Assembly (NCBI GenBank): GCA_022446985.1
Contig: JAKVBD010000007.1
Coordinates: 1-64,000 of the forward strand
Source of the DNA: Lentisphaerales bacterium
GTDB taxonomy: Bacteria > Verrucomicrobiota > Lentisphaeria > Lentisphaerales > Lentisphaeraceae
Length of the DNA stretch: 64,000 bases
Direction of reading: 5' to 3'
Positions within the stretch are counted from its first letter, which is position 1; each line of letters opens with the position of its first letter. Below are positions 26,901 through 34,787 of this stretch, one piece after another. A program made the translations under genes and the position numbers. The notes beneath the pieces were generated by a model. It did no database searches, was not told where the DNA came from, and saw only the letters and a list, made by a program, of their open reading frames with translations.

Positions 26901-27277
26901 TAACCAAAACGGCCAGGCATAGCAAGCTCACCGTGAGCACAGACAAAACCGGGACCTTCCATACGAAGAGGCATATCTCCAAAAAAGTCTGCCGCAAGTG
27001 GACTTAGCTGCTCACGAGTCCACTCGATAAGAAATTTTGCATTGTCATTAAACAAACTGGAATCGAGACGATTACCAATAACAGCATCATGGTTACCTAA
27101 AACGAAGTAATCACAGTGCTTATAGCAACTGTCCATAACTTCAACAGGATTAGGCCCATAGCCAATAACATCTCCAAGACAGAGGATTGAGTCAACGCCC
27201 ATCGCCTTCATGTCACGCAACACAGCGTTCCACGCTTGAATATTGGCGTGAATATCAGATACTATTCCGTAGCGCAT
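23921..27277 (-). CDS. Metallophosphoesterase-transmembrane-discoidin fusion protein
   Basis: This 1118-residue protein has an unusual layout. Residues 1-245 are a calcineurin-like phosphodiesterase (YfcE type) with the metal motifs DIHAN (8-12), GDVIGYG (36 on), GNHD (about 73), HGE (about 117) and GHTH (about 153). A basic Lys/Thr-rich linker follows, then one membrane helix (about 320-343, 'IIGIVAGVFVLLLILTIFIL'). The long second part has beta-rich repeats, an alpha-helical middle and a C-terminal F5/8 type C (discoidin) domain at about 985-1117 ('LALGKPSESTDEFGSVLALTDG ... RYVKVKF'). With no N-terminal signal the phosphoesterase stays in the cytoplasm and the discoidin part lies outside. 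Its start is the only ATG, just before DIHAN. It ends at a terminator shared with the DUF3127 gene. Confidence 0.85.
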   Translation of the reverse strand: MRYGIVSDIHANIQAWNAVLRDMKAMGVDSILCLGDVIGYGPNPVEVMDSCYKHCDYFVLGNHDAVIGNRLDSSLFNDNAKFLIEWTREQLSPLAADFFGDMPLRMEGPGFVCAHGELAMPGRFGYIYEAQDAIESFTSNNSPLMFVGHTHFPAKFTYDLMTNQVVKEADQDFIMKPGQRYMVNAGSVGDPRDGQVTASYCVYDAETQQVFFRKVPFDVNGFRENLIKTQLPVNPFFLRVLDGQTSETETIKDMQTLEKAAAATPSAAKTQKINQASSGKKKRQKLNFSSDNMRDTRQMKAAEGNRRAVEKKSTDKTKKIIGIVAGVFVLLLILTIFILRGIMAKDKPPATAKKQQAPKTEAVKVVEEKAIVQFPEKDLELDLETAKYPLSLLVNEETGLLEGWSSEEDSITWKIHLKTPGWYELQVENKKAAGSAEIEGRIGENNIKGSIASHEGIEFSKVEQFELKKAVKGTFALNCLKKEGGDEILALKSVKFKYLGKDKPRNKVPMEDQLFADFESENFPEGWISRGVGFGYKTLGSDSLFQNAKIAGIQGKRLVGTLQRFYENKENSQKAIGLLYSPEFELKHDYINLLAAGAGSQETLVALMQNRKTIAFQKLPPLKDGKLSQVHFDVKKHLGKKVKIAFYDKSNKAIFVDRVTFTDKTKEELKAGLGKESIVGDPLKTVEEQAESKFQEAASKLLVKDIAGAISVLKAVGKDSHLQALETLKGFEKNVMLSYKEFEGKRMADFVGRAAGLKYLVVIDSASEENIKLRTRMNGVTSAVTLTFQQLSEEEIAKRAASIENGDAALLIYSGKLVKGSEQSIDVQNSELKELLTLAVQKRTATSKANIVSGNKVQVIVENESKDFKNFKVKVTSGKNTKEVTAKFKKLSELYPEFTGEGYESIGGMKVAIFDLPRQMNINSLAFSGRGELKAYTVMVINSAGKTVWQQSPWNSKTVIGRNPLVLSLTELCNQPPAENLALGKPSESTDEFGSVLALTDGIWSSRLPFTFATGISETFPKEVVVDLEEATVANAIRLGSPKKGSTNKFEVSVSKDGNDYQTVGTVFKSKEKDYRYTIYFEEQEIRYVKVKFLENYKEDIGGDVNQSRLNELEVFKF

Positions 27278-27472
27278 TTATTCTAAAGTGTCTGTTCACA
27301 TACTATTTCGCGGGATATTTCTCAAAATATAACGTGAAATTCAAGAAAATATTTTACCCAAATTAACATTGGGTACACGAAAACAATCCGCAAGCCCAAT
27401 CACAACAATGAATTCTATAATAACATAAGAATTGAAAATAATTAACGAAATATGAAAATTAAGCACAAAAAA

Positions 27473-27531
27473 GCTCTGCTGCAAAAAAGGAGGGAGGAGG
27501 GAGTATTGTAAAGGGAATCTTGCAGCAGAGC
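27473..27531. other. Strong stem-loop with a polypurine loop
   Basis: The arms GCTCTGCTGCAA and TTGCAGCAGAGC pair over 12 perfect bases around a 35-base loop. The loop carries AGGAGGGAGGAGGGAG, four G-runs that could form a quadruplex or act as an SD-like sequence. It sits in the 341-base gap between the phosphoesterase and thioesterase genes, which has no convincing gene. With no T-run next to it, it is not a simple terminator. Confidence 0.5.
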
Positions 27532-27618
27532 GTTCCAAGTTTATACCTTCTTTGCTCTACAACAAGTGTTGCTGTACAAAAAATTAACAATTAGTTAAGT
27601 TTAAATGAACAATAAATC

Positions 27619-28062
27619 TTAGGCCGGCTTAATAACATACTTGCCGATAAAAGAAAGTACTTTTTCACCATCGCAAAATACATCGACATTTAAAGGGATT
27701 CGTACTCTTTGCCCTTTCTTAAGTACTGACAACCAATGCCTCCACTCACTTTCATCCAATGAGGTTTTTGCTGTAAACTCACCCTCTACCGGTAAAATAT
27801 ACTTTACTTGTGCTTTATGAATCACGGTTTCAACTCTAAGCTTGGCTTCACTGCACTTTAGCTGTAAAAAGCCCCAACCGCAAAGAACTGCGATAGAGTA
27901 TAAACTGCCTCCAAAAGCTGTTCCTTTATCATTTATGTTAGGTTCTAGAGGCGCCAGAATAGAGAAGTCATTCCCGGTAAATTTCTCAATTTGAATACCA
28001 AGATGTTTCGCCAATGGAATATGCTTGTATAAAGCTTTTTGAACTTTTGATATGATTTCCAT
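27619..28062 (-). CDS. Hotdog-fold thioesterase, YiiD C-terminal type
   Basis: This 147-residue protein has a single hotdog domain of the YiiD_C family, with 'IPLAKHLGIQIEKFTGNDFSILAPLEPNINDKGTAFGGSLYSIAVLCGWGFLQLKC' as the signature. The NDKGTAFGGSLYS segment is the family core and the central helix carries the likely active residues. It probably hydrolyses acyl-CoA or acyl-ACP; the preferred chain is not known. It is the full length for the family. It stands about 60 bases downstream of the MoeB-like gene and may be cotranscribed with it. Confidence 0.85.
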   Translation of the reverse strand: MEIISKVQKALYKHIPLAKHLGIQIEKFTGNDFSILAPLEPNINDKGTAFGGSLYSIAVLCGWGFLQLKCSEAKLRVETVIHKAQVKYILPVEGEFTAKTSLDESEWRHWLSVLKKGQRVRIPLNVDVFCDGEKVLSFIGKYVIKPA

Positions 28063-28120
28063 AACTTCTCCTTAATTGAAAAGTAGCACAACATTAAAAG
28101 TATGTCATGACCCTGATCAA

Positions 28121-29248
28121 TTAATATTGCGGCATATCAGTATCAACTTCCTCGGCCCACTGGCTAATACCGCCAGTCAAGTTTCGAAGGTTTTTCAAAC
28201 CGTGTTTCTTGAGCATTTCAATAGCTTGTCTTGAGCGAATTCCATGATGACAATAGATAACTATATCTTTGTCCTTAGGAAGCACAGAGGCTACATCTTC
28301 GATCATTCTTAAAGGAATTTGATTCGAATCTTGAAGTTTGCAAATATCCCACTCAAACTCTTCACGAACGTCTATCAAGTAGATCTTGTCAGAAGACTGC
28401 ATTTCTACTGCTAAATCTGCTGGGGCCACATCATCATTCTGAATTTGCTGTGAGGCACAAAGAAGCTCTGTCTCTTTGAGCTCTTTTATAGTCGTCTTCT
28501 CTCCACACAAAGGGCAACCTGGATTTTTTCCCAGTTTGAATTCACTGAATCTCATGGTCATCGCATCGTAAGTCATGAATCGACCACTCAATGATTCGCC
28601 AAGTCCCAAAAGGACCTTAATTGCCTCGGTTGCCTGAATACTTCCAACAACTCCGGGAAGAACCCCAATGACTCCAGCCTCTGCACAATTCGGAATACTT
28701 CCTGCATCTGGCGGCTCTGGAAAAAGGCAACGGTAGCAAGGACTTTCTTGTGTTTGATTAAATACACTCATCTGTCCCTGGAAACGATGAATAGCTCCAA
28801 ATATGAGAGGCGTCTTAGTAAAAAAAGACGTGTCATTTGAAAGGTAACGTGTACCGAAATTATCGCAGCCATCGACAACAACATCATATTCATTAAAAAG
28901 CATTTCGGCATTATCAATTCCAAAGCGGTCCTGGTAAGTGACGATCTGAATGTGCGGGTTAATTCCCTGAAGCCTTGCCTTTAATTGTTCAGCTTTAGGC
29001 TTGCCAACATCGTCATAAGAAAAAGCAATCTGCCTTTGAAGGTTACTGACATCTACTGTATCGAAGTCAATGATGCCTAGTTTACCAACACCGGCTGCAG
29101 CCAGATAGAGTGCCGCAGGACAACCAAGGCCACCGCCGCCAATAATTAAAACACTGGAAGATTTGAGTTTTTCCTGACCGCTCTTCCCTACTTCTTCTAA
29201 AAGTAAGTGTCGCGAATAATGAGTTATTTCGTCCTTGTTCAAAGACAT
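28121..29248 (-). CDS. ThiF/MoeB-type sulfur-carrier adenylyltransferase with rhodanese domain
   Basis: This 375-residue protein has a ThiF/MoeB adenylation domain at about 5-255 with the nucleotide loop GGGGLGCPAALYLAAAG (36 on), 'RQIAFSYDDVGKPKAEQL', the catalytic 'DGCDNFGTRYLSND' and two zinc-ribbon CxxC pairs (CYRC and CPLC). A rhodanese domain follows at about 275-372 with 'YLIDVREEFEWDICKL' and the active-site loop YCHHGIRS. This layout, as in MOCS3 and cyanobacterial MoeB, activates a small sulfur carrier (MoaD or ThiS) and loads sulfur onto it. Which carrier it serves cannot be told because no moa or thi gene is nearby. Confidence 0.9.
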   Translation of the reverse strand: MSLNKDEITHYSRHLLLEEVGKSGQEKLKSSSVLIIGGGGLGCPAALYLAAAGVGKLGIIDFDTVDVSNLQRQIAFSYDDVGKPKAEQLKARLQGINPHIQIVTYQDRFGIDNAEMLFNEYDVVVDGCDNFGTRYLSNDTSFFTKTPLIFGAIHRFQGQMSVFNQTQESPCYRCLFPEPPDAGSIPNCAEAGVIGVLPGVVGSIQATEAIKVLLGLGESLSGRFMTYDAMTMRFSEFKLGKNPGCPLCGEKTTIKELKETELLCASQQIQNDDVAPADLAVEMQSSDKIYLIDVREEFEWDICKLQDSNQIPLRMIEDVASVLPKDKDIVIYCHHGIRSRQAIEMLKKHGLKNLRNLTGGISQWAEEVDTDMPQY

Positions 29249-29319
29249 AGAGCTTTATCCTGATTTGTTACTCACATATAGGTCTTTAATTACCTATATT
29301 TCAAGTTAATCAAAATAAA

Positions 29320-30582
29320 TTATACTTCACGGTAAGCTTTATGGGTTTCCATAAGAATCTTATGAATTTCACCTTTATGCTTGCGCAAGTGAATAAACTT
29401 GTCCGGTAATTCAGAGCCTTTAAGTAAACTCTTCAGTTTTTGTAAAACCAGCTCTTTGAGTTCCACCGGCAAACCTTCAAAAGAGTCACTGTAAATTCCC
29501 CAGGAACAGGGTAAATCAAGAATCCTTTTACTGAAATCAAAATCGTAAAGACTTTTTCCGTTACTGCTCTTCGGCTTATTTTTAGAGAAGTCACGACTGA
29601 ATTTCTTATCGCCTTTAATGACCATCTTTCCCAAACTGACTTCCTCAGCAAAAAGCATGTAATCAATGATTTCATCGGCTGCATTATTCAAAATTCTTTT
29701 GGTCAGGTCACGACGACCGGTTTCTCCCAAAGCTTCGTTTATAACCTTCTCATTGTGCAAGGCATGCATACTTCTGAATTTGGTCTGTACTAAAAGATTG
29801 TGCATTTCCACCTGATGTTCTAAGGCGAGTAAAGCTTCGATATCGCTGGTGTCAGTTAGATAATGCGAGGAATCAAAAAATTCGCTAAGATCACTAAGCT
29901 TTTTAGCAGGCTTGGATTCTATCTTATAAACACCATCGTCTTCTGCGACGTCGTTGCCACGATGACTGATACTCAGTTCTTCTGCAGTCACAAACCAACC
30001 TCCCCAGCGATCTTCCAATGGAGTTGTATGATTGACGCGATCTTCCCCTGCTCTGGAGATAGGCTCACCTTCATCATCTGGAACAACAGAGCGGATAAAG
30101 AATCCTGGCTCGTTACCAGTTCTGCCAGAGGCATGACAACTCAAGCAGGTGTCATCTCTTTCAAATTCCGGCTTCTTGGACTTACTTTGATCCAGAACGT
30201 AAAAAACAGCGCCAAGATTCTTATCTGCTACACCTATCTCCAAAACGTCTGCATCCTGAACCCAGCCAATATAAGTATTTTCATTAAAGTATAGAGCGCG
30301 GGGTTCATCCGGGCTGATGATCTTACGGTGCAAACTGGTTTTTGAAAAGACAAGAGTCTGAGAACTCACAGGAATATCGAGCGCCTTTAAAACAGCTGGA
30401 AGATAACCGTGCTTTTCGTCGTATTCTAACTCAAAACCTTTATTGAGTTTCTCCTGAAGTCGGGAGATTTCATTATCTTCTTTACCATTTTCATAATCAA
30501 TTGGTGCTCTTTCGTAAAAACCCTCAGCCTGTAAACCAGGGGCTAATAAGATGCTAATGCTGAATAGTAGTGATCTGAACAT
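29320..30582 (-). CDS. Secreted monohaem c protein of unknown function
   Basis: This 420-residue protein has an N-terminal signal (LLFSISILLAPGLQAEG) and one haem c motif, CLSCHASGRTG (about 147). The conserved-looking environment is 'TGNEPGFFIRSVVPDDEGEP', followed by 'NHTTPLEDRWGGWFVTAEEL'. The remainder is mainly helical. The layout resembles secreted haem-binding proteins seen in other marine PVC bacteria. No enzyme motif is recognised. A perfect palindrome lies immediately upstream of its start. It is followed by the ThiF/MoeB-like gene in the same direction. Confidence 0.75.
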   Translation of the reverse strand: MFRSLLFSISILLAPGLQAEGFYERAPIDYENGKEDNEISRLQEKLNKGFELEYDEKHGYLPAVLKALDIPVSSQTLVFSKTSLHRKIISPDEPRALYFNENTYIGWVQDADVLEIGVADKNLGAVFYVLDQSKSKKPEFERDDTCLSCHASGRTGNEPGFFIRSVVPDDEGEPISRAGEDRVNHTTPLEDRWGGWFVTAEELSISHRGNDVAEDDGVYKIESKPAKKLSDLSEFFDSSHYLTDTSDIEALLALEHQVEMHNLLVQTKFRSMHALHNEKVINEALGETGRRDLTKRILNNAADEIIDYMLFAEEVSLGKMVIKGDKKFSRDFSKNKPKSSNGKSLYDFDFSKRILDLPCSWGIYSDSFEGLPVELKELVLQKLKSLLKGSELPDKFIHLRKHKGEIHKILMETHKAYREV

Positions 30583-30583
30583 T

Positions 30584-30614
30584 TTTAAACTTGCTTTAAT
30601 TTTACAAGTTTAAA
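30584..30614 (-). promoter_or_regulatory. Palindrome at the start of the monohaem protein gene
   Basis: TTTAAACTTG and CAAGTTTAAA form perfect 10-bp arms around an 11-base spacer. One arm begins one base from the start codon, so it overlaps the ribosome site. It could be an operator or an mRNA stem that hides the start. No partner copy was seen elsewhere in the window. Confidence 0.45.
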
Positions 30615-30749
30615 TACACCCGATTTTGGTAATTTACAAATATATCAGTAAGAGGCCGTCATTTTTAATCTCTAAAAAGAGCAAATCAACTTGAAGCTAA
30701 GACAAAATCACGTAGCATTCGATTAACGATTTTATACAGGATTGATAGT

Positions 30750-31484
30750 ATGGCTCTTTTTGAAGGACAAAACGTTATAGTGACAGGCGGTACGAGAGGA
30801 ATCGGCCGTGGTATCTGTGAAGCATTTTTAAAGGAAGGCGCAACTGTTCTGGCAACATATGCCGGTAACATAGAAGCTGCCGAAAAGTTTGTTGAAGAAA
30901 ATGCCGAGTACAAAGAGCGTATTCATCTGGCTGGATTCGATGTTTCTAACTATGAAGAAGCTGAAAAATTCTTTGAAGAGCTGCCATTTGAGAAACTGGA
31001 CGTACTCGTCAACAATGCCGGTATCCGTAAGGACAGCATCGTTGGTATGATGCCTTCAGAGGATTGGCAACAGGTTCTCGACATCAATCTCACAGGTACT
31101 TTTAACATGTCCAAACTGGCCGTTCTTAAAATGATGCGCGCTCGTTCTGGCAGAATCGTCAATATCACTTCCCCATGCTCACACTTCGGTTTTGAAGGCC
31201 AGTCCAACTATGCAGCCAGTAAAGCCGGTCAGATTGGTTTAACCAGATCACTCTCCAAGGAAGTTGCTAAGCGCGGTATTACCGTCAACTGTGTCTCTCC
31301 TGGATTTATCGGTACTGAGCTCATCTCTGACCTTCCTGAAGATCTGGTCAAAAAATATAAAGGCCAGGTACCAATGAAGCGTTTTGGAAAAACAGAAGAA
31401 GTTGCAGAGTGTGTATTATTCCTTGCCGGCAAAGGCGCTTCATACGTAACAGGGACAGTTTTAGAAGTCACTGGCGGACTGTAA
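30750..31484 (+). CDS. fabG: SDR-family reductase, FabG-like
   Basis: This 244-residue classical short-chain dehydrogenase has the cofactor loop TGGTRGIG (12-19), NNAG (about 88), the catalytic Ser in NITSPCSHFG and Tyr/Lys in YAASK (about 152-156), and the tail 'SYVTGTVLEVTGGL'. The length and the GIG/RNIVNITS pattern fit 3-oxoacyl-ACP reductases. Such genes are so widespread that another substrate is possible. It stands alone, just before purK. Confidence 0.85.
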   Translation: MALFEGQNVIVTGGTRGIGRGICEAFLKEGATVLATYAGNIEAAEKFVEENAEYKERIHLAGFDVSNYEEAEKFFEELPFEKLDVLVNNAGIRKDSIVGMMPSEDWQQVLDINLTGTFNMSKLAVLKMMRARSGRIVNITSPCSHFGFEGQSNYAASKAGQIGLTRSLSKEVAKRGITVNCVSPGFIGTELISDLPEDLVKKYKGQVPMKRFGKTEEVAECVLFLAGKGASYVTGTVLEVTGGL

Positions 31485-31485
31485 T

Positions 31486-31513
31486 TTGACGGCTTGAAAA
31501 GCACTGTTATGTT
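31486..31513 (+). promoter_or_regulatory. Candidate promoter for purK
   Basis: TTGACG (31486-31491) and TATGTT (31508-31513) are separated by 16 bases, a fair sigma-70 match. It begins immediately after the reductase stop codon and lies 48 bases upstream of the purK start, so purK may have its own promoter. Confidence 0.35.
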
Positions 31514-31560
31514 ACGCCCCAAAAATATTTGTAAATTTCTGGTATAAAAAGTATTCACGC

Positions 31561-32688
31561 ATGAAGACAATCGGTATAATAGGTGGTGGCCAACTTGGAC
31601 GAATGATGACCAAGGCTGCAAAAAAATTAGGATTTAATGTTACCATTTTAGATCCAGGTGAAAACTCACCGGCTGGCCAGGTAGCAGACAAACAAATCAT
31701 CGGCTCATGGAATGATCCTGTGGCTATTCGCGAAATTGTAACTCAGTGCGATGTTACAACCTATGATCTTGAGCATATAAATACAGATGCCCTCATTGAA
31801 TTAGCGGAACAAGGTCACACTATTCACCCAGACCCAAGAGTATTAAAAATCATTCAGGATAAATATACACAGAAGTCCAGACTTCAAGAATGTGGTGTTG
31901 ATATCCCGGCTTTCGTAAAACAGGACGAAGGCGATACTCAGGCTTTCTATGACTTTGGATTCCCACTGGTTCAAAAAACCAGAACTGGTGGTTACGATGG
32001 CAAGGGTGTTCTTGTTATCAAGTCTGAAGAAGACCTGGAAAAAGCGCTGCCAGGCCCTTGTATGCTCGAAAAGATGGTTGATCTGAAAATGGAACTCGGT
32101 GTTATGGTAAGTCGCAGCTTAACTGGCGAAATCGTAACTTACCCGGTCACTGAAATGACTTTCGATGACCGCAGTAACATCTTGGACCTCTGCATCGTTC
32201 CAGGGAGAATTTCAGAAGAGCTCACTGAAAAAGCTCAAAAGCTGGCTCACGACACCATGGAAGCCTTTGGTGGTGTGGGAATTTTCGGAGTAGAATTGTT
32301 TGTTGATAAAAATGGCGATTTATCTGTTAATGAAGTCGCTCCTCGACCTCACAATTCCGGTCACTACACAATCGAGGCCTGCGTTACAAGTCAGTATGAA
32401 CAACACATCCGCGCAGTAGCCGGTTTACCACTTGGATCATCACTACAAGCCAGACCTTCAGTTATGTATAACCTCATGGGAGAACCAGAGGAAGAAGGTA
32501 TTCCATTTGTAGCAGGCCTGAAAGAAATTTTAGAATTACCTGAAGTCTCTCTTCATATGTACGGTAAAAAAGAGACCCGTCCATTTAGAAAGATGGGACA
32601 CATTACAGTAACAGCAGATACGGTAGATAAAGCTGTTGAAGTTACTGAGAAAGTTAAAAGCATTGTAAAAATTATAGCAGAGAGCTAA
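31561..32688 (+). CDS. purK: N5-carboxyaminoimidazole ribonucleotide synthase
   Basis: PurK converts aminoimidazole ribonucleotide, bicarbonate and ATP to N5-carboxy-AIR in purine synthesis. This 375-residue protein has the ATP-grasp fold, with the N-terminal 'IGIIGGGQLGRMM' loop, the 'KTRTGGYDGKGV' glycine loop (about 145) and 'VEVAPRPHNSGHYTIEACVTSQYEQHIRAV' (about 260), all typical of PurK. It is full length. purE follows after 3 bases, so they form an operon that channels the unstable product. Confidence 0.95.
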   Translation: MKTIGIIGGGQLGRMMTKAAKKLGFNVTILDPGENSPAGQVADKQIIGSWNDPVAIREIVTQCDVTTYDLEHINTDALIELAEQGHTIHPDPRVLKIIQDKYTQKSRLQECGVDIPAFVKQDEGDTQAFYDFGFPLVQKTRTGGYDGKGVLVIKSEEDLEKALPGPCMLEKMVDLKMELGVMVSRSLTGEIVTYPVTEMTFDDRSNILDLCIVPGRISEELTEKAQKLAHDTMEAFGGVGIFGVELFVDKNGDLSVNEVAPRPHNSGHYTIEACVTSQYEQHIRAVAGLPLGSSLQARPSVMYNLMGEPEEEGIPFVAGLKEILELPEVSLHMYGKKETRPFRKMGHITVTADTVDKAVEVTEKVKSIVKIIAES

Positions 32689-32691
32689 GAA

Positions 32692-33195
32692 ATGGATAAA
32701 CCTTTAGTTGGAATTATCATGGGCAGTGACTCAGACCTACCGGTTATGGATGCTGCAAGACAAGTACTGAAAGAGTTTGACATTCCTTACGAAATTACCA
32801 TCGTGTCAGCTCACAGAACTCCTAAGAAGCTTGTTGATTACTCAACTGAAGCTGATAAGCGTGGCCTTGAAATTGTAATCGCCGGTGCTGGTGGTGCAGC
32901 TCACCTACCTGGTATGGTTGCTTCAATCACTCCACTACCGGTAATTGGTGTTCCAGTCAGAAGCTCAAATCTACAGGGTCTTGACTCTCTACTTTCTATC
33001 GTTCAGATGCCAGGTGGTGTTCCAGTAGCAACTGTGGCTATCAACAACGCTAAAAATGCCGGCCTTCTTGCCGTTCAGATTCTTGGCAATAAGTACCCTC
33101 AAATCCGCGAGAAAATGAAGAAATACAAAGCTGATCTTGAACAGATGGTTCTCGACAAAGCTGACGTTATGGAAAAAGAGGATAAAGAACAGTAA
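32692..33195 (+). CDS. purE: N5-carboxyaminoimidazole ribonucleotide mutase
   Basis: PurE (167 residues) moves the carboxyl group of N5-CAIR to give CAIR. Motifs are GSDSDLPVM (12 on), SAHRTP (about 43) and [15 protein letters not shown] (about 65), with a His in the active site, and the C-terminal helical tail. It is full length. It starts 3 bases after purK and is followed by tsaC after 16 bases, so three genes may share one transcript. Confidence 0.95.
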   Translation: MDKPLVGIIMGSDSDLPVMDAARQVLKEFDIPYEITIVSAHRTPKKLVDYSTEADKRGLEIVIAGAGGAAHLPGMVASITPLPVIGVPVRSSNLQGLDSLLSIVQMPGGVPVATVAINNAKNAGLLAVQILGNKYPQIREKMKKYKADLEQMVLDKADVMEKEDKEQ

Positions 33196-33211
33196 TTGTT
33201 CTGATTTCACC

Positions 33212-34180
33212 GTGGCCATATTTGAACCAACAAAAGAAAACATTTCTAAAGCCGCTGAACATATTCAGAATGGCAATTTGGTTTCATTTGCCACGGAAAC
33301 AGTCTACGGCCTGGGAGCCAATGCTTTGGACCCCACAGCCTGCGAAAAGATTTTCATCGCGAAAGAACGCCCGCACTACGATCCGCTGATTGTGCACGTT
33401 GCAGATGTAAGCATGGTTTCACTGGTTGCTGCCAAGTTTCCAGAAAAAGCTCAACAAGCTGCAGAAGCTTTCTGGCCAGGATCACTCACTATGGTTCTTC
33501 CGAAGAAAGATGTGATCTCCGACTCAATTACGGCTAATATGCCAACTGTTGCAGTACGAGTTCCTGACCACCCAGTCGCCAAAGCCCTTTTAGAAGCCAG
33601 TGAGCGCCCTGTAGCCGCTCCAAGCGCTAATCCCTTTGGTTATCTTTCTCCAACTACTGCGCTACACGTAGAAGAGCAGTTAGGAGAAAAAATCCCAATG
33701 ATTCTCGATGGTGGAGAATGCGACTGTGGCGTGGAATCAACTATCGTCGATTTCACCGTTGAACCACCACAACTCCTGCGATTTGGTGGAATTTCAAAAG
33801 AACAGCTTGAAGAAGTTTTAGGTTCTATTGATCTAGGAAAACCGGTTCTCGAAAGACCTTTAGCTCCTGGACAATTGGCCAGTCACTATTCGCCAAATAC
33901 CAGATTGGAAATTATTTCTCCTGATGATGTTCCTTTAATTGAGGCAGGACAAAAAGTCGGCCTACTCACCAGTGGTAAGGACGCTTCATTTAAAGTTGAT
34001 ATGATTGAGTCTGTTTCTGTCGATAATGACTTAGAAGAAGCTGCCCATAATCTATTTTCTGCACTTCACAGACTAGATGATGCCAAACTGGATCTCATCT
34101 ATGCCCATAGCTTCCCTGAAGAAGGTATTGGCCGCGCTATCATGGATCGCTTAAGGAAAGCAGCTATAAAGCTTAAATAG
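33212..34180 (+). CDS. tsaC: L-threonylcarbamoyladenylate synthase (Sua5/TsaC type)
   Basis: This protein has about 322 residues, with a TsaC domain first (about 1-200) and a Sua5-type C-terminal domain. It makes threonylcarbamoyl-AMP from threonine, bicarbonate and ATP, the first step of t6A modification of tRNAs reading ANN codons. Motifs are 'SFATETVYGLGANALDPTACEKIFIAKERPHYDPLIVHV' and 'SANPFGYLSPT'. The GTG at 33212 is the likely start: family proteins begin just before 'ENISKAAEHIQNG', and the longer in-frame reading overlaps purE. No good SD is seen. It is probably cotranscribed with purKE. Confidence 0.92.
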   Translation: MAIFEPTKENISKAAEHIQNGNLVSFATETVYGLGANALDPTACEKIFIAKERPHYDPLIVHVADVSMVSLVAAKFPEKAQQAAEAFWPGSLTMVLPKKDVISDSITANMPTVAVRVPDHPVAKALLEASERPVAAPSANPFGYLSPTTALHVEEQLGEKIPMILDGGECDCGVESTIVDFTVEPPQLLRFGGISKEQLEEVLGSIDLGKPVLERPLAPGQLASHYSPNTRLEIISPDDVPLIEAGQKVGLLTSGKDASFKVDMIESVSVDNDLEEAAHNLFSALHRLDDAKLDLIYAHSFPEEGIGRAIMDRLRKAAIKLK

Positions 34181-34192
34181 GGCAAAAAAAGA

Positions 34193-34220
34193 CCTGAAAG
34201 CGGTTAGAAACCGCTACAGG
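34193..34220 (-). terminator. Hairpin terminator after the small membrane protein gene
   Basis: AGCGGTT (34199-34205) pairs with AACCGCT (34209-34215), and CCTG pairs with CAGG outside it. On the minus strand it is followed by a T7 run (34190-34184), so it ends the minus-strand membrane gene at 34222. It also lies 12 bases after the tsaC stop and may serve both. Confidence 0.8.
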
Positions 34221-34221
34221 C

Positions 34222-34620
34222 TTATAGTGCATACCAGAACATTGGCGCTATGTAAGACGCTAAAAACTCGAAAGTATCAACGTTCTGCTGAAAAGCATAT
34301 GTCTGTAAAACACATCCTAACCCTAGAATGTATCTCGCTAAATCTTTCCAACATACAAGAAGCGGAAAGGCGATCAGAAGCTTTAAACTACCGGCTATGT
34401 AAGGGCCGATGAAGACATCTGTACTTTCAGCACATGCTTTTGTAAGAGGATGAAGTTCCAAGTTCGGTCCTCCTACCTGCATGAACAATGTGGTCGAGTA
34501 GGCATCTAAAGTTGCAGTTAAGCACCACAAAAGGATGAACCCGCCATTATCCCTAAAAAAGGGATATAAGTTCTCACAAAATCTCTTCCACCCCAAACCA
34601 AGGATATCTGTATTATCCAT
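34222..34620 (-). CDS. Small membrane protein, DUF5658-like
   Basis: This 132-residue protein has three predicted membrane helices ('GGFILLWCLTATLDAYSTTLFMQ', 'YIAGSLKLLIAFPLLVCW', 'YILGLGCVLQTYAF'). The 'TLDAYSTTLFMQVGGPNLELHPLTKACAES' region has the D...T...G..ELHP pattern of DUF5658-type proteins. No enzymatic motif is present. It is a single gene with its own terminator. Confidence 0.6.
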   Translation of the reverse strand: MDNTDILGLGWKRFCENLYPFFRDNGGFILLWCLTATLDAYSTTLFMQVGGPNLELHPLTKACAESTDVFIGPYIAGSLKLLIAFPLLVCWKDLARYILGLGCVLQTYAFQQNVDTFEFLASYIAPMFWYAL

Positions 34621-34787
34621 CGTTCTCGTCCGTTTGGTTAACTTTAAGTCATAGGTGAATCGATAGTTTTACAGTAACTTCTGGCGAGATGTGAAAGCAA
34701 GAAAAAAATAAGATTTTATTGAATTTAAGCACAAAGAAAGCTGATATTCATAAGAACATCAGCTCTAAATTCTGCTATAAACGAGGC

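Noticed and set aside
27341-27538. 65-residue minus-strand frame
   Set aside because: It lies across the 12-bp stem-loop with no SD and no recognisable protein character.
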